DNA from: Planctomycetia bacterium
Lineage (GTDB): Bacteria > Planctomycetota > Phycisphaerae > Phycisphaerales > SM1A02
Direction of reading: 5' to 3'
Assembly (NCBI GenBank): GCA_005799475.1
Contig: SYGQ01000196.1
Span: 1-36,065, forward strand
Length of the DNA: 36,065 nt
The translations under genes and the position numbers were made by a program. Position 1 is the stretch's first letter; every line of letters begins with the position of its first letter. The notes beneath the pieces were generated by a model that worked only from the letters and a program-made list of their open reading frames with translations, was not told the DNA's origin and searched no databases. Below, piece after piece: positions 1-7,566 of the stretch.

Positions 1-342
1 CACCGAGAACAAGTCATAGGGGGATTCGCGTGGTTCGGGGAATCCAGCCATGCCGCCGCGCTGGCGGAGGCGTGGGAGGAGATGCTGTCGGCCGGTCAAG
101 AGTTTGTGGGTGTAGCACTGGTGACCGACATCGAAGAGGAGCCGGTCGTGCGAGAAATCAAACACATAGTGCAATGCCACGGTGAGTTCGACAACACCAA
201 GATTTGGTGCGAGGTGTCCGCCGCTGCGGGAGACCTGATCACAGATCGCATGCCGGATCTCGGCGCACACCTGCGCCAGGTCCGCCGGAGGAAGTGCCTT
301 GAGATCGGATGGAGAACGGATCGAACCGAGTAAGTGGGTCAT
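1..342 (-). CDS. dxs: 1-deoxy-D-xylulose-5-phosphate synthase, N-terminal part (cut by window edge)
   Basis: Reading the minus strand from ATG at 342 gives 114 open codons that run off the window. Residues 38-49 read SRSGGHLAPNLG, and DVGHQCYTHKLLTGR follows from residue 71. Both are hallmark stretches of the thiamine-diphosphate domain of Dxs. His43, His74 and His79 correspond to conserved active-site histidines of the family. Dxs condenses pyruvate with glyceraldehyde 3-phosphate, the first step of the MEP isoprenoid pathway. About 500 residues are missing because the window ends. The gene lies 26 bp downstream of ispA on the same strand, a common pairing in isoprenoid clusters. That gap holds a TATACT hexamer, so dxs may also have its own promoter. 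A plus-strand open frame across this region is an antisense shadow. Confidence 0.93.
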   Translation of the reverse strand, partial: MTHLLGSIRSPSDLKALPPADLAQVCAEIRHAICDQVSRSGGHLAPNLGVVELTVALHYVFDFSHDRLLFDVGHQCYTHKLLTGRQHLLPRLRQRGGMAGFPEPRESPYDLFSV

Positions 343-357
343 GGCGCTTCCGAATCG

Positions 358-363
358 AGTATA
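358..363 (-). promoter_or_regulatory. -10-like hexamer TATACT upstream of dxs
   Basis: TATACT on the minus strand ends 15 nt before the dxs ATG and lies inside the short ispA-dxs gap. No good -35 element is visible. It could start a dxs-only transcript in addition to read-through from ispA. Confidence 0.4.
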
Positions 364-368
364 GCCCG

Positions 369-1253
369 CTATCTCGTGCGGCCCGCGAGGAATTCCGTGA
401 GCGTGAGGAGGTGCTCAGCGTTCTGGCCCAGGGGCTCGAGTGTCGCGAGCGCGTCGGCCCTCAGGCGCGCGATCTCCTGTCGCGTGCGATCAACGCCGTA
501 AACCTCTGGAAATGTCAGCTTGCCCGCCGAGGCGTCCTTGGCGACGGCTTTCCCGAGTTGCGCCTCCGACTGGGTGACATCGAGGAGATCATCGACGGCT
601 TGAAACATGAGTCCGATCAAGTCGCCCCAGCGGTCGCAGAGCGCGAACGCGCTCGGTCGCGCTCCGGCGCAAATGGCCCCGATCCGGCACGAACACCGGA
701 TGAGCGCACCAGTCTTGTGGCTATGAACTTGGCGCAGGCGATCCTCGGGAGACTGGTCCGCAGAAAACCCGCCAAGCGTGTCGAGCACCTGTCCCGTGAT
801 CATCGCGGATGTGGCGTTCGTCACCTCGTGCGCGATTCGCCCGGACTCGGTCGCTGCGGAACAGGCCGCATGCAGAGCGAGCGCCAGAAGGGCGTCGCCG
901 GCGAGGATCGCCATCGCGTCGCCGAAAGCGACATGGGCGGTGGGCTTTCCCCTCCGCAGTCGGTCGTTGTCGAGGGCTGGGAGGTCGTCGTGGACGAGAC
1001 TGAAGGCGTGCACCATCTCGACCGCACACGCCGCCTCGAGGGCCGCAAGTGGATCCCCGCCCACGGCCTCGCAGCACCGAAGAGCGAGGAGGGGACGGAG
1101 CCGCTTCCCGCCTCCGAGCAACGAGTAGGCAACCGCTTCCGCGAGATTCTGGGAATAGCCTGCCTCGGCAATGAACCGCGCGAGCCGCTGCTCAATCGGC
1201 GTCATGAGCGCCGCAGGGAAGACCTCCGACTCCTGCGTGAGTGCTGCGCGCAT
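369..1253 (-). CDS. ispA: Polyprenyl synthetase (farnesyl/geranylgeranyl diphosphate synthase)
   Basis: A 294-residue all-alpha trans-prenyltransferase that condenses isopentenyl diphosphate with allylic diphosphates. It has the GGGKRLRP motif (residues 47-54), the first aspartate-rich motif DDxxxxD (Asp89, Asp90, Asp95), the GQVLD stretch (154-158), and the second aspartate-rich motif DDLLD (221-225), which binds Mg-diphosphate. The length is normal for IspA-type short-chain enzymes. Chain length (C15 or C20) cannot be read safely from sequence alone. The start at 1253 is preferred because a TACACT hexamer lies 7 nt upstream. An internal Met at residue 17 (MTPIEQRL) is the alternative. It is probably cotranscribed with dxs, and divergent from the ExbB-like gene across about 50 bp. 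Confidence 0.95.
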   Translation of the reverse strand: MRAALTQESEVFPAALMTPIEQRLARFIAEAGYSQNLAEAVAYSLLGGGKRLRPLLALRCCEAVGGDPLAALEAACAVEMVHAFSLVHDDLPALDNDRLRRGKPTAHVAFGDAMAILAGDALLALALHAACSAATESGRIAHEVTNATSAMITGQVLDTLGGFSADQSPEDRLRQVHSHKTGALIRCSCRIGAICAGARPSAFALCDRWGDLIGLMFQAVDDLLDVTQSEAQLGKAVAKDASAGKLTFPEVYGVDRTRQEIARLRADALATLEPLGQNAEHLLTLTEFLAGRTR

Positions 1254-1260
1254 CGTGCGA

Positions 1261-1266
1261 AGTGTA
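1261..1266 (-). promoter_or_regulatory. -10-like hexamer TACACT, probable leaderless start of ispA
   Basis: TACACT on the minus strand is followed by 7 nt and then the ispA ATG. This spacing would put the transcription start at or next to the A of ATG. No Shine-Dalgarno sequence is present. Confidence 0.45.
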
Positions 1267-1291
1267 GCCCCATTGCCGACGATCGCATCAC

Positions 1292-1297
1292 TATGAT
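1292..1297 (+). promoter_or_regulatory. -10-like hexamer TATGAT, probable leaderless start of the ExbB-like gene
   Basis: TATGAT is followed by 7 nt and then ATG at 1305. Its own ATG (1293) is also in frame, but the hexamer spacing favours 1305 as the start. It shares the divergent gap with the ispA hexamer. Confidence 0.4.
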
Positions 1298-1304
1298 CGC
1301 GTCC

Positions 1305-1979
1305 ATGTCCGCGCTGTACTCAAATCTTGAACTCTTCATGGAGCGGGGTGGACCAGTCATGTGGCCACTCCTCGCGCTCAGCATCCTCTCGGTCACGCTC
1401 ACTGTTGAGCGCGCTTGGTTCTGGCACAGGATGAGCGCGCGCGGTACCCGCGTGCGGCTGCGTGCCCTCGTGAACGCGCTGAGGATGAACGATGCGGAAA
1501 CGGTGGTGCTCTTGGCCAAGGAGGACGACGGTCCCTACGCTGCCGTGGCCGCCGATCTTGCGTGCGACGGTCCGTCAGACGCCATCGCCATCGCCGCTGT
1601 CGAGCGCCAACGGCCGCGGCTTGAACGATTTCTCAATGTGCAGTCGACCATCGTGACGGCGGCGCCCATGTTGGGCATTCTTGGCACGGTGTCGGGAATC
1701 ATCCGAAGTTTCGAACTCCTTGGCGGAAAGGACACGCTGAGCGATCCGCGCCTTGTGTCTGCGGGCATCGCCGAGGCCCTCGTTGCGACGGCCAGCGGGC
1801 TCGTCGTCGCCCTCGTCTCACTCTTCCCCTACATGTACTTTCGCGGCCATTCCGACAAGGCGATCGGGATCATGGAAGGGCTCATCGCGAGCGCGAAGCT
1901 GGGCGTTGAGAAGCAGGGCGGCGATCCAAATTCGTCGCTGCGCTCCACAAGCGCGGACACGCCGATGACAATCATTTGA
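1305..1979 (+). CDS. MotA/TolQ/ExbB-type proton channel protein
   Basis: A 224-residue inner-membrane protein with the three-helix ExbB/TolQ layout. The first helix follows MERGGPVMWPL. The second lies in the conserved VTAAPMLGILGTVSGII region (about residues 112-140). The third follows GIAEALVATASGLVVAL (about 153-182). Family members form proton-motive-force-driven complexes with ExbD/TolR partners to energise outer-membrane or envelope processes. No ExbD/TolR or TonB gene is adjacent. Instead the stop codon (TGA 1977-1979) overlaps the ATG of an FHA-phosphatase, so the two are probably translationally coupled. The start at 1305 was chosen from the -10 spacing; ATG 1293 and ATG 1338 are in-frame alternatives. 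The open frame extends much further upstream, but that part is antisense to ispA. Confidence 0.88.
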   Translation: MSALYSNLELFMERGGPVMWPLLALSILSVTLTVERAWFWHRMSARGTRVRLRALVNALRMNDAETVVLLAKEDDGPYAAVAADLACDGPSDAIAIAAVERQRPRLERFLNVQSTIVTAAPMLGILGTVSGIIRSFELLGGKDTLSDPRLVSAGIAEALVATASGLVVALVSLFPYMYFRGHSDKAIGIMEGLIASAKLGVEKQGGDPNSSLRSTSADTPMTII

Positions 1980-3619
1980 TGAGTGCGAGCTCGACCGACT
2001 TCTCGCTCGTCCCCGTGGGCGCGTGCCCCATGACGGCCATCGTGCTCGATCCCTTGGGCAAGGCCATCATCATTGGGCGCGCGGCGGGGGCGTCTGTGCG
2101 GCTTGACCATCCCTCGATCTCGCGGCAGCACGCGTCGGTCGCCTTCCAGAACGGCATCTGGACGGTGACGGATCTCGGAAGTCGCCATGGCACTCTCGTC
2201 AATGGTGTGGCGATCTTGCCTCGGCAACCTACGCCGCTCAAGCATGCCGACCGCATCTCCTTGCGCCCGTGGACCATTCGAGTCGAGCACGGCGCACCGT
2301 CGATTTCGGAGACGGTCGTCCACACCTCCGATTCCGGTGTGGGGTCGAGCACGGTGCAGGTCGTCCAGACCGAGCCGGCAAGGACCGACGCCGAGCGCCA
2401 ACTGGACGGACTCATTCGGGCATCGCTGGCGATTCAGGGAGCGCCGAGCGAGGGGGCTCTCGCGCAGGAACTCACCCGTGCGTGTGTGGAGGGGACCCGC
2501 GCCGAGCGCGCGCTCTTGGTGCGCTTCTTTTCAGGGAACAATCGCATCGAGATCATCGGAGTTCACCCCCCAGGTGCTCAGAATCGCCGACCGGTCAGCC
2601 GGACGCTGCTGCGCGCCGCGAACGAAGGGAAGTCTGTCCGGCTGTGTGAGGATGACTCGTTCGGTGCCGCTGTGTCGATTGTGGGAACGGGGATCAACGG
2701 GGCACTGTGCGTTCCGGTGATGATGGACGCGACTCCGGAGGCGTTTCTCTACCTCGACCAGTTTGACTCGCTCGACCACTTCGACAAGGTGGCGTCGTTC
2801 AGTCAGGCCCTCGCGCGGATGAGCGCGTTCGCGCTCGCGCAGCTGCAGCGGCACGAACTCGAGCAGCGCCAGCGGGCGCTCATGGATGAACTCACCTCAG
2901 CGCGGCGCGTCCAAGAGCGCATGATGGGATCTGAGGCGGGCCGCGACGGCGTGATCGAGTGGAAGATGGCGAGCATTCCGGGTCAAGTGGTCGCGGGAGA
3001 CATCTTTGGCGTCAAGCCTGTTCGAAAGGGGGAGTCGACCGTCGTGTTCCTCGGCGATGTGAGCGGCAAGGGACTCGGTCCCGGTCTCCTCATGGCGGCC
3101 ATCACGGCGTACCTCGATGCCAGCCTTTCGGGCGGTCGCCCCCTCGGTCGCGCGCTTGTGGAACTCTCGAACTTCGTTCTGGCGCGCGCTGTGTCGGGGC
3201 AATTCGCCACATTCGTCGTCGCGGAGTTCGACAATGTTTCGCGAACCCTCTCCCTCTTCGACGCCGGCCACGGCTACTACTTCGTCGTCGGGCCAGACGG
3301 AGCCGCGAAGGAGATTCAAGTCTCGGGTGGGGTTCCCATCGGCGTCGTGGAGGACTTCGAGTTCGATCGCAATCCGATCACGATGGGTCGTGGGGATCGA
3401 CTCGTCCTCTTCAGCGACGGTGTGGCTGAGCAGACCAATGATGCTGGCGAAATGCTTGGCAAGGATCGCGCGGCGACTGCCCTGACAGGCAGCCGATCCT
3501 GCGCCGAGGACATCGATCGGCTTTCATCGCACCTGAAGACCTTCGCCGGAAACACCAAGTACATCGATGATGTCACGATCGCCAGCATCACCTTCAGCGA
3601 AAGTGACATCACGCACTGA
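1979..3619 (+). CDS. FHA-GAF-PP2C (SpoIIE/RsbU-type) serine/threonine phosphatase
   Basis: A 546-residue cytoplasmic signalling protein. An N-terminal FHA phosphothreonine-binding domain has the canonical GR (33-34), SISRQHA (46-52) and DLGSRHGTLVNG motifs. The middle (about 140-300) looks like a GAF-type sensor followed by a helical linker rich in Gln, Arg and Glu. The C-terminal third (about 334-540) is a PP2C/SpoIIE phosphatase domain with VAGDIFG, LGDVSGKGLGPGLLMAAI, FDAGHGYY and LFSDGVAEQTN. In the first metal motif the usual second Asp (GDxxD) is Gly, while the other metal-binding stretches are intact. RsbU-type enzymes usually dephosphorylate anti-sigma antagonists; the partner here is unknown. 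The ATG overlaps the ExbB-like stop as ATGA, and a TTG just upstream is less likely to be the start. Confidence 0.9.
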   Translation: MSASSTDFSLVPVGACPMTAIVLDPLGKAIIIGRAAGASVRLDHPSISRQHASVAFQNGIWTVTDLGSRHGTLVNGVAILPRQPTPLKHADRISLRPWTIRVEHGAPSISETVVHTSDSGVGSSTVQVVQTEPARTDAERQLDGLIRASLAIQGAPSEGALAQELTRACVEGTRAERALLVRFFSGNNRIEIIGVHPPGAQNRRPVSRTLLRAANEGKSVRLCEDDSFGAAVSIVGTGINGALCVPVMMDATPEAFLYLDQFDSLDHFDKVASFSQALARMSAFALAQLQRHELEQRQRALMDELTSARRVQERMMGSEAGRDGVIEWKMASIPGQVVAGDIFGVKPVRKGESTVVFLGDVSGKGLGPGLLMAAITAYLDASLSGGRPLGRALVELSNFVLARAVSGQFATFVVAEFDNVSRTLSLFDAGHGYYFVVGPDGAAKEIQVSGGVPIGVVEDFEFDRNPITMGRGDRLVLFSDGVAEQTNDAGEMLGKDRAATALTGSRSCAEDIDRLSSHLKTFAGNTKYIDDVTIASITFSESDITH

Positions 3620-3659
3620 CGGCCCGGCGTGAGGGCGACGAGTGGGGGTCACGGGCCGT
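3619..3659. terminator. Candidate bidirectional stem-loop between convergent genes
   Basis: ACGGCCCG (3619-3626) pairs perfectly with CGGGCCGT (3652-3659) around a 25-nt loop. It lies exactly where the phosphatase gene and the prepilin gene end tail to tail. There is no T-tract, so intrinsic termination is uncertain. Confidence 0.3.
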
Positions 3660-4695
3660 GGGCAAAGTCGCCGGTGTTCGCGCAGGGAATCCAACGGCGC
3701 ACATCGCTGAGTTCACTGAGCCCGCTTGAACCCACGCTGCCATCGGCCATGCCGACAGAGACCGCCTCGTTGAAGCGGGCGAGGGGGACGGCCTGCGCCA
3801 CTTGCACTTGGAGGAAGCCAGCCTCCCCCATCGGATTGACGGGCGCCACAGGTGCGAGCAAGGACGCCATTGGGTCGGTGAACAGAGTTGGTCCACCCAA
3901 CGCAATGCCGCCGACATCTTGCATGGTGGCACCGCCGATGCCCCAGACTGCGGTGGGACCGAGTCGGTTGGGCGTGACCCACGCGGCACCGGGCTGCTGG
4001 TCTTGGAAGGCGTGGTAGTCGCCCGGATCAAGGTAGGTGCTGGCCGAAAACGCGACGAACTCGCTCGGCTTCGAGATTGACCCAAGCGTCCTCGCGACGA
4101 GCCTTCCGCGGACGGTGGCGCCGCCGACATCAGTCCAGCTCGAATCGCCGAACGCGAGCGTTGGCACCCCGCCGACGGTCGTCCACCACCCGCCGCAGTA
4201 GTACGCGTTGTAGCCAAACCCTGGTTCCACGGCGACACCCGCACCGGCAAGGGTGTCAACCCCGGCGAGCGTTCCTGGGAGTGTGACTGGAGGATCCTGC
4301 GCCTCGTAGATCGAGTCGTCGACATCTTCTTCGTCGGCCTCGCGGTAGCCCATCACCGCCTCGTAGTTGAAGTCGAGGAACGGGAGCAGCCGCCACGAGT
4401 AGGCCTGCGCGAGCCGTGCGTCGAGAACCTGCCCCGCGCGATTTCGGTAGTTGACTCCCCACGCCGTCTGTACGCCCGGATCAATGAAACCCGGAAGCAA
4501 CTTGTCCTCGTACTGCCCCGAGTAGAGGGTCCACGCCGTCATCACTTGCTTGAGGCGGTTGAGCTCCTTCGTCTTCTTGCCGCCCATGATCGCCCTCCCG
4601 AGGCCACTCGCGAGGAGGCCGAGCAGAACGGTGATGATCGCGAGAACGACGAGGAGTTCGACAATCGTGAAGGCACGGATGAGTCTTGGCTTCAT
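3649..4695 (-). CDS. Prepilin-type N-terminal cleavage/methylation domain protein (type II/IV pseudopilin-like)
   Basis: A 348-residue secreted protein with a class III signal peptide: short basic leader MKPRLIRA, then FTIVELLVVLAI and a single hydrophobic helix (residues 9-35). Cleavage by a prepilin peptidase is expected before Phe9, and Glu13 is the conserved +5 glutamate. The usual -1 Gly is Ala. The C-terminal half contains a VGMADGSVG stretch that resembles the DG motif near the end of planctomycete DUF1559-like pseudopilins. The large globular part (300 residues) is Gly-, Val- and Ala-rich and secreted. The ATG overlaps the ispG stop (ATGA, 4692-4695), which suggests translational coupling to an unrelated metabolic gene. 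No pilus assembly genes are nearby. Confidence 0.87.
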   Translation of the reverse strand: MKPRLIRAFTIVELLVVLAIITVLLGLLASGLGRAIMGGKKTKELNRLKQVMTAWTLYSGQYEDKLLPGFIDPGVQTAWGVNYRNRAGQVLDARLAQAYSWRLLPFLDFNYEAVMGYREADEEDVDDSIYEAQDPPVTLPGTLAGVDTLAGAGVAVEPGFGYNAYYCGGWWTTVGGVPTLAFGDSSWTDVGGATVRGRLVARTLGSISKPSEFVAFSASTYLDPGDYHAFQDQQPGAAWVTPNRLGPTAVWGIGGATMQDVGGIALGGPTLFTDPMASLLAPVAPVNPMGEAGFLQVQVAQAVPLARFNEAVSVGMADGSVGSSGLSELSDVRRWIPCANTGDFAHGP

Positions 4696-5966
4696 GTGGA
4701 GACTCCACTGTTGGCGGTCTGCCCGACGGTGATTGACTCGACGAGTCCAGCGCGGATCTTGTGGTGGCCGCTGCCGAGTTCGCCGATGGGATCGGGAGGG
4801 ACGATGTCGACTTTCTTCTCTCCCAGGCGCGCTTCGCCAGCCTTCACCTTGGCCTCAAAGGCCGTGCACTCGGCGAGGAGTCTCGAGAGGATTTCCTCTT
4901 CGGGCACATTGGCCACTCGGACTCCCTGAACATAGATGATCCCGCGTCGGTCACCGGCGAACACAGCCACATCGGCGCCTTCGGCTTCGCCGGGGCCATT
5001 CACGATGCAACCCATCACCGCCACCTTGATCGGCAGCGTGATCGCGGGCATGAGGGTGCGTTCGACTTCCTTGACGAGCGTGAAGAGATCGACCTGAATC
5101 CGCCCGCATGTCGGGCAAGCGATGAGTTCGACACCCTTGCGCTCGCGCTTGCCCAGGCAATAGAGCATCTCGAGCGCGTCCTTCACCTCGTCGATGTGAT
5201 CGCTCGCGTAGGAGATGCGCACCGTGTCGCCGATCCCATTGGCGATGAGTGTGCCCAGTGCCACCACACTTCGAATCGCGCCGCTGTCCTTGGTCCCCGC
5301 ATGGGTGACCCCGAGGTGAAGCGGGTAGTCGAATCGCGCGGCGATCTCGGTGTAGATGTCGATGACCAGCGACGCATCCATGCTCTTCGCGCTCACAACG
5401 ACCTGATCAAAGCGGCGGTCCTCGAAGATCTCGAGGTACTCCTCGAGTTTGGCGATCATCAGCGCAAGCAAGTGCCCCGAGCGGTGTTGGGCGAAGTACT
5501 TGCCCAACTCTTCCATGCGTCGCTGCTTGTCGCGCCGTTCGATGATGGATCCCTCGTTCACGCCGACGCGGATGGGGATCCCACGCTCCTTGCAGGCGTC
5601 AATGACCGCGTTCACCTGATCGCGGTCATTGATGTTGCCAGGATTGAGGCGGATCTTGTGGACCCCAGCCTCGATGGCTTCGAGGGCGCGCTGATAGTGG
5701 AAGTGCACATCGGCGACGATCGGCACGCGCACCTGCGGAATGATCGACTTGAGGGCCTCCGTGTCTTTGCGCTCGGGCACGGCGACTCGCACAAGGTTCG
5801 CTCCGGCGGCGTGGTATCGGTTGATCTCAGCGACGCACGCGTCGATGTCGTGCGTGTAGCCCGCGCACATCGTCTGAACCGAGATGGGCGCATCGCCTCC
5901 GATGAGGATCCGGCCCGTGCGATCATCACCGACCGAGATCTGACGCGTGGGTCGACGAGGAACCAT
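4692..5966 (-). CDS. ispG: 4-hydroxy-3-methylbut-2-enyl-diphosphate synthase (GcpE)
   Basis: Converts methylerythritol cyclodiphosphate to HMBPP, the penultimate step of the MEP pathway, using a [4Fe-4S] cluster. The TIM-barrel part starts at ISVGDDRTGRILIGGDAPISVQ and includes HKIRLNPGNIND and VGVNEGS. The cluster ligands are Cys284 and Cys287 (CPTCGR) and Cys320 (MGCIVNGPGE), with the conserved Glu following. At 424 residues it is somewhat longer than the Escherichia coli enzyme because of a C-terminal extension, but it lacks the large central insert of the long plant-type form. The start at 5966 (MVPRRPTRQ) is preferred over upstream ATGs at 6011 and 6050. The homology begins there and a TACAAT hexamer lies 6 nt upstream. 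Together with dxs and ispA it makes this end of the window isoprenoid-rich. Confidence 0.95.
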   Translation of the reverse strand: MVPRRPTRQISVGDDRTGRILIGGDAPISVQTMCAGYTHDIDACVAEINRYHAAGANLVRVAVPERKDTEALKSIIPQVRVPIVADVHFHYQRALEAIEAGVHKIRLNPGNINDRDQVNAVIDACKERGIPIRVGVNEGSIIERRDKQRRMEELGKYFAQHRSGHLLALMIAKLEEYLEIFEDRRFDQVVVSAKSMDASLVIDIYTEIAARFDYPLHLGVTHAGTKDSGAIRSVVALGTLIANGIGDTVRISYASDHIDEVKDALEMLYCLGKRERKGVELIACPTCGRIQVDLFTLVKEVERTLMPAITLPIKVAVMGCIVNGPGEAEGADVAVFAGDRRGIIYVQGVRVANVPEEEILSRLLAECTAFEAKVKAGEARLGEKKVDIVPPDPIGELGSGHHKIRAGLVESITVGQTANSGVST

Positions 5967-5972
5967 CACGGC

Positions 5973-5978
5973 ATTGTA
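5973..5978 (-). promoter_or_regulatory. -10-like hexamer TACAAT, probable leaderless start of ispG
   Basis: TACAAT on the minus strand is followed by the six bases GCCGTG and then ATG at 5966. No Shine-Dalgarno sequence lies before that ATG, and no convincing -35 element is visible. Confidence 0.5.
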
Positions 5979-6041
5979 GGGCGGGTCCGACACGAACCGG
6001 GTCGCGAACATAGGCTCCCCCACATTCAAGGAGACCCGCAG

Positions 6042-7412
6042 ATGCCTCACGCCGAATCAGCGACCGCCGCGACCACGACGACTTCGTTCCTCCGCGGTCG
6101 CCTCTCAGTCATGATGCTGCTGCAATACGCGATTTGGGGGGCGTGGCTCCCGCTCTTCTGGCCCTACCTGAGTGATCACCTTCACTTCGAGCCCGCGCAG
6201 ATTGGCAACCTCTTCGCCGTCGGTGCGCTCGGAGCGATCGTCGCTCCTTGGATCGCTGGGCAGGTCGCCGATCGCTACTTCAACACCGAGCGATACCTCG
6301 GCATCAGCCACATTGTTGGTGGCTTCCTTGTCTGGCAACTCGCGACCCTGACCTCGTACTCCGGGTTTCTTTGGTTCAGTCTTTGCTACTCGATCATCTA
6401 TTCGCCGACACTGTCGTTGACGAATTCGCTCTCGTTCCACCACCTCAAGGACCGTGATCGGGACTTCGGAAGGGTCCGAGTGTGGGGGACGATTGGATGG
6501 GTGCTTGTTGGCATTGCGATCGGGCAATGGCTCCTTCGGGTCCACACGCCCGACGCGGCAGTGCTTCACGGGCTCGCCACTGAGGCGGCCGACGCCAAAG
6601 TCGCGGCTGCACATGCCGCGGGAATGGCAGATGCCTTCCGGCTCAGCGGAGTGCTCGGGATCATCATGGGCATCTTCTGCCTCGTCGGACTCCCTGCGAC
6701 GCCGCCGAGCAAGGGGAGACGTGCGAGCGCGGTCGCCGAGGCCATCGGTGAGATCCGGCTCGCGCCGCTCGTCACACTCTTCATGCTCGCGGTTCCGGTG
6801 TCGTGCATTCACCAGTTCTATTTCGTGCACACCTCGAGTTTCCTTGGTGCGGTTCAGCGCCATGCCGGCGGAGAGGGGCTCTCCAACTTTTTCAATTCGA
6901 TCTTTGGCGTCGGCGGCGGGGGGCTCATGACGGTCGGCCAGATCTGCGAGATCGCGGTGCTCGCGTTCATGCCCATCCTCGCCGTGCGGTGTTCACGGAA
7001 GACACTGCTTGGCATCGGACTCTTGGCGTATGCGCTGCGCATGGCGCTGTTTGCGCACTATGCCGCGATCGCTGCGGCGACTGGCGTGGCTGAAATCGTG
7101 GTCGTGACCACCGGCGTGGCGCTCCACGGCTTCTGCTTCGGCTGCTTCATCTTCGTGGCCTTCATGATCGTCGACGAGGAAACGACGGGCGATGTGCGCG
7201 CGAGCGCCCAGAGTCTCTTCAATCTCGTCATCGTCGGCTTCGGCATCATCGTCGGCAGCAAGGTGGCTGCGGGTGTCGCCAGCGCCTCGAGTACGAACGG
7301 CGTGATGGACTATTCGGCGCTCTTCAGTGTGCCGATGTGGGGAGCGCTCTTCTGCCTCGTCATGCTCGTGCTGTTCTATCTGCCGGGCCGTCGATCGAAG
7401 CGTGCGGACTGA
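6042..7412 (+). CDS. MFS transporter, nucleoside:H+ symporter-like (NUP family)
   Basis: A 456-residue inner-membrane protein with about 12 hydrophobic helices. The start region MMLLQYAIWGAWLPLFWPYL is characteristic of the NUP (NupG/XapB-like) branch of the major facilitator superfamily. The cytoplasmic loop between helices 2 and 3 contains GQVADRYF. Large numbers of such proteins occur in Planctomycetota, and their substrates are mostly unproven; nucleosides or sugars are possible. The ATG at 6042 has a strong AAGGAG (6029-6034) about 8 nt upstream, one of the few canonical ribosome-binding sites in the window. The open frame continues upstream only as a shadow of ispG. The gene is divergent from ispG, and TAGGCT at 6011-6016 may be its -10 element. 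Confidence 0.88.
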   Translation: MPHAESATAATTTTSFLRGRLSVMMLLQYAIWGAWLPLFWPYLSDHLHFEPAQIGNLFAVGALGAIVAPWIAGQVADRYFNTERYLGISHIVGGFLVWQLATLTSYSGFLWFSLCYSIIYSPTLSLTNSLSFHHLKDRDRDFGRVRVWGTIGWVLVGIAIGQWLLRVHTPDAAVLHGLATEAADAKVAAAHAAGMADAFRLSGVLGIIMGIFCLVGLPATPPSKGRRASAVAEAIGEIRLAPLVTLFMLAVPVSCIHQFYFVHTSSFLGAVQRHAGGEGLSNFFNSIFGVGGGGLMTVGQICEIAVLAFMPILAVRCSRKTLLGIGLLAYALRMALFAHYAAIAAATGVAEIVVVTTGVALHGFCFGCFIFVAFMIVDEETTGDVRASAQSLFNLVIVGFGIIVGSKVAAGVASASSTNGVMDYSALFSVPMWGALFCLVMLVLFYLPGRRSKRAD

Positions 7413-7522
7413 CTCCGCCGAGCATGGCGTATTCGTTGGCCTCCGCATCGGCCGAGGCAGGGGTTCGCGCGCGGTTCTCGCGAGTACGGCACCGTGCGCT
7501 GATCACGAAAGTTGGTGCTCGC

Positions 7523-7566
7523 GGGTCTCGGACTCTTCTACGACTTCCGCGCCGGAGTCCGAGCCC
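7523..7566. terminator. Stem-loop between the convergent MFS and topA genes
   Basis: GGGTCTCGGACTC (7523-7535) pairs with GAGTCCGAGCCC (7555-7566) with one bulged T and a 19-nt loop. It spans the topA stop codon and lies about 110 nt after the transporter stop. There is no U-tract. Positions 7413-7537 otherwise hold nothing recognisable. Confidence 0.4.

Noticed and set aside
82..333. Plus-strand open frame at the left edge
   Set aside because: It lies antisense to the N-terminal part of dxs, whose protein sequence is unmistakable on the minus strand.
309..1304. Upstream extension of the ExbB-like frame (continuous plus-strand frame from 309)
   Set aside because: This part is antisense to ispA and has no resemblance to channel proteins. 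The hydrophobic ExbB sequence starts only near 1305.
4761..6041. Long plus-strand frame continuous with the MFS transporter
   Set aside because: It is antisense to ispG. The transporter has a strong Shine-Dalgarno sequence and ATG at 6042, where homology begins.
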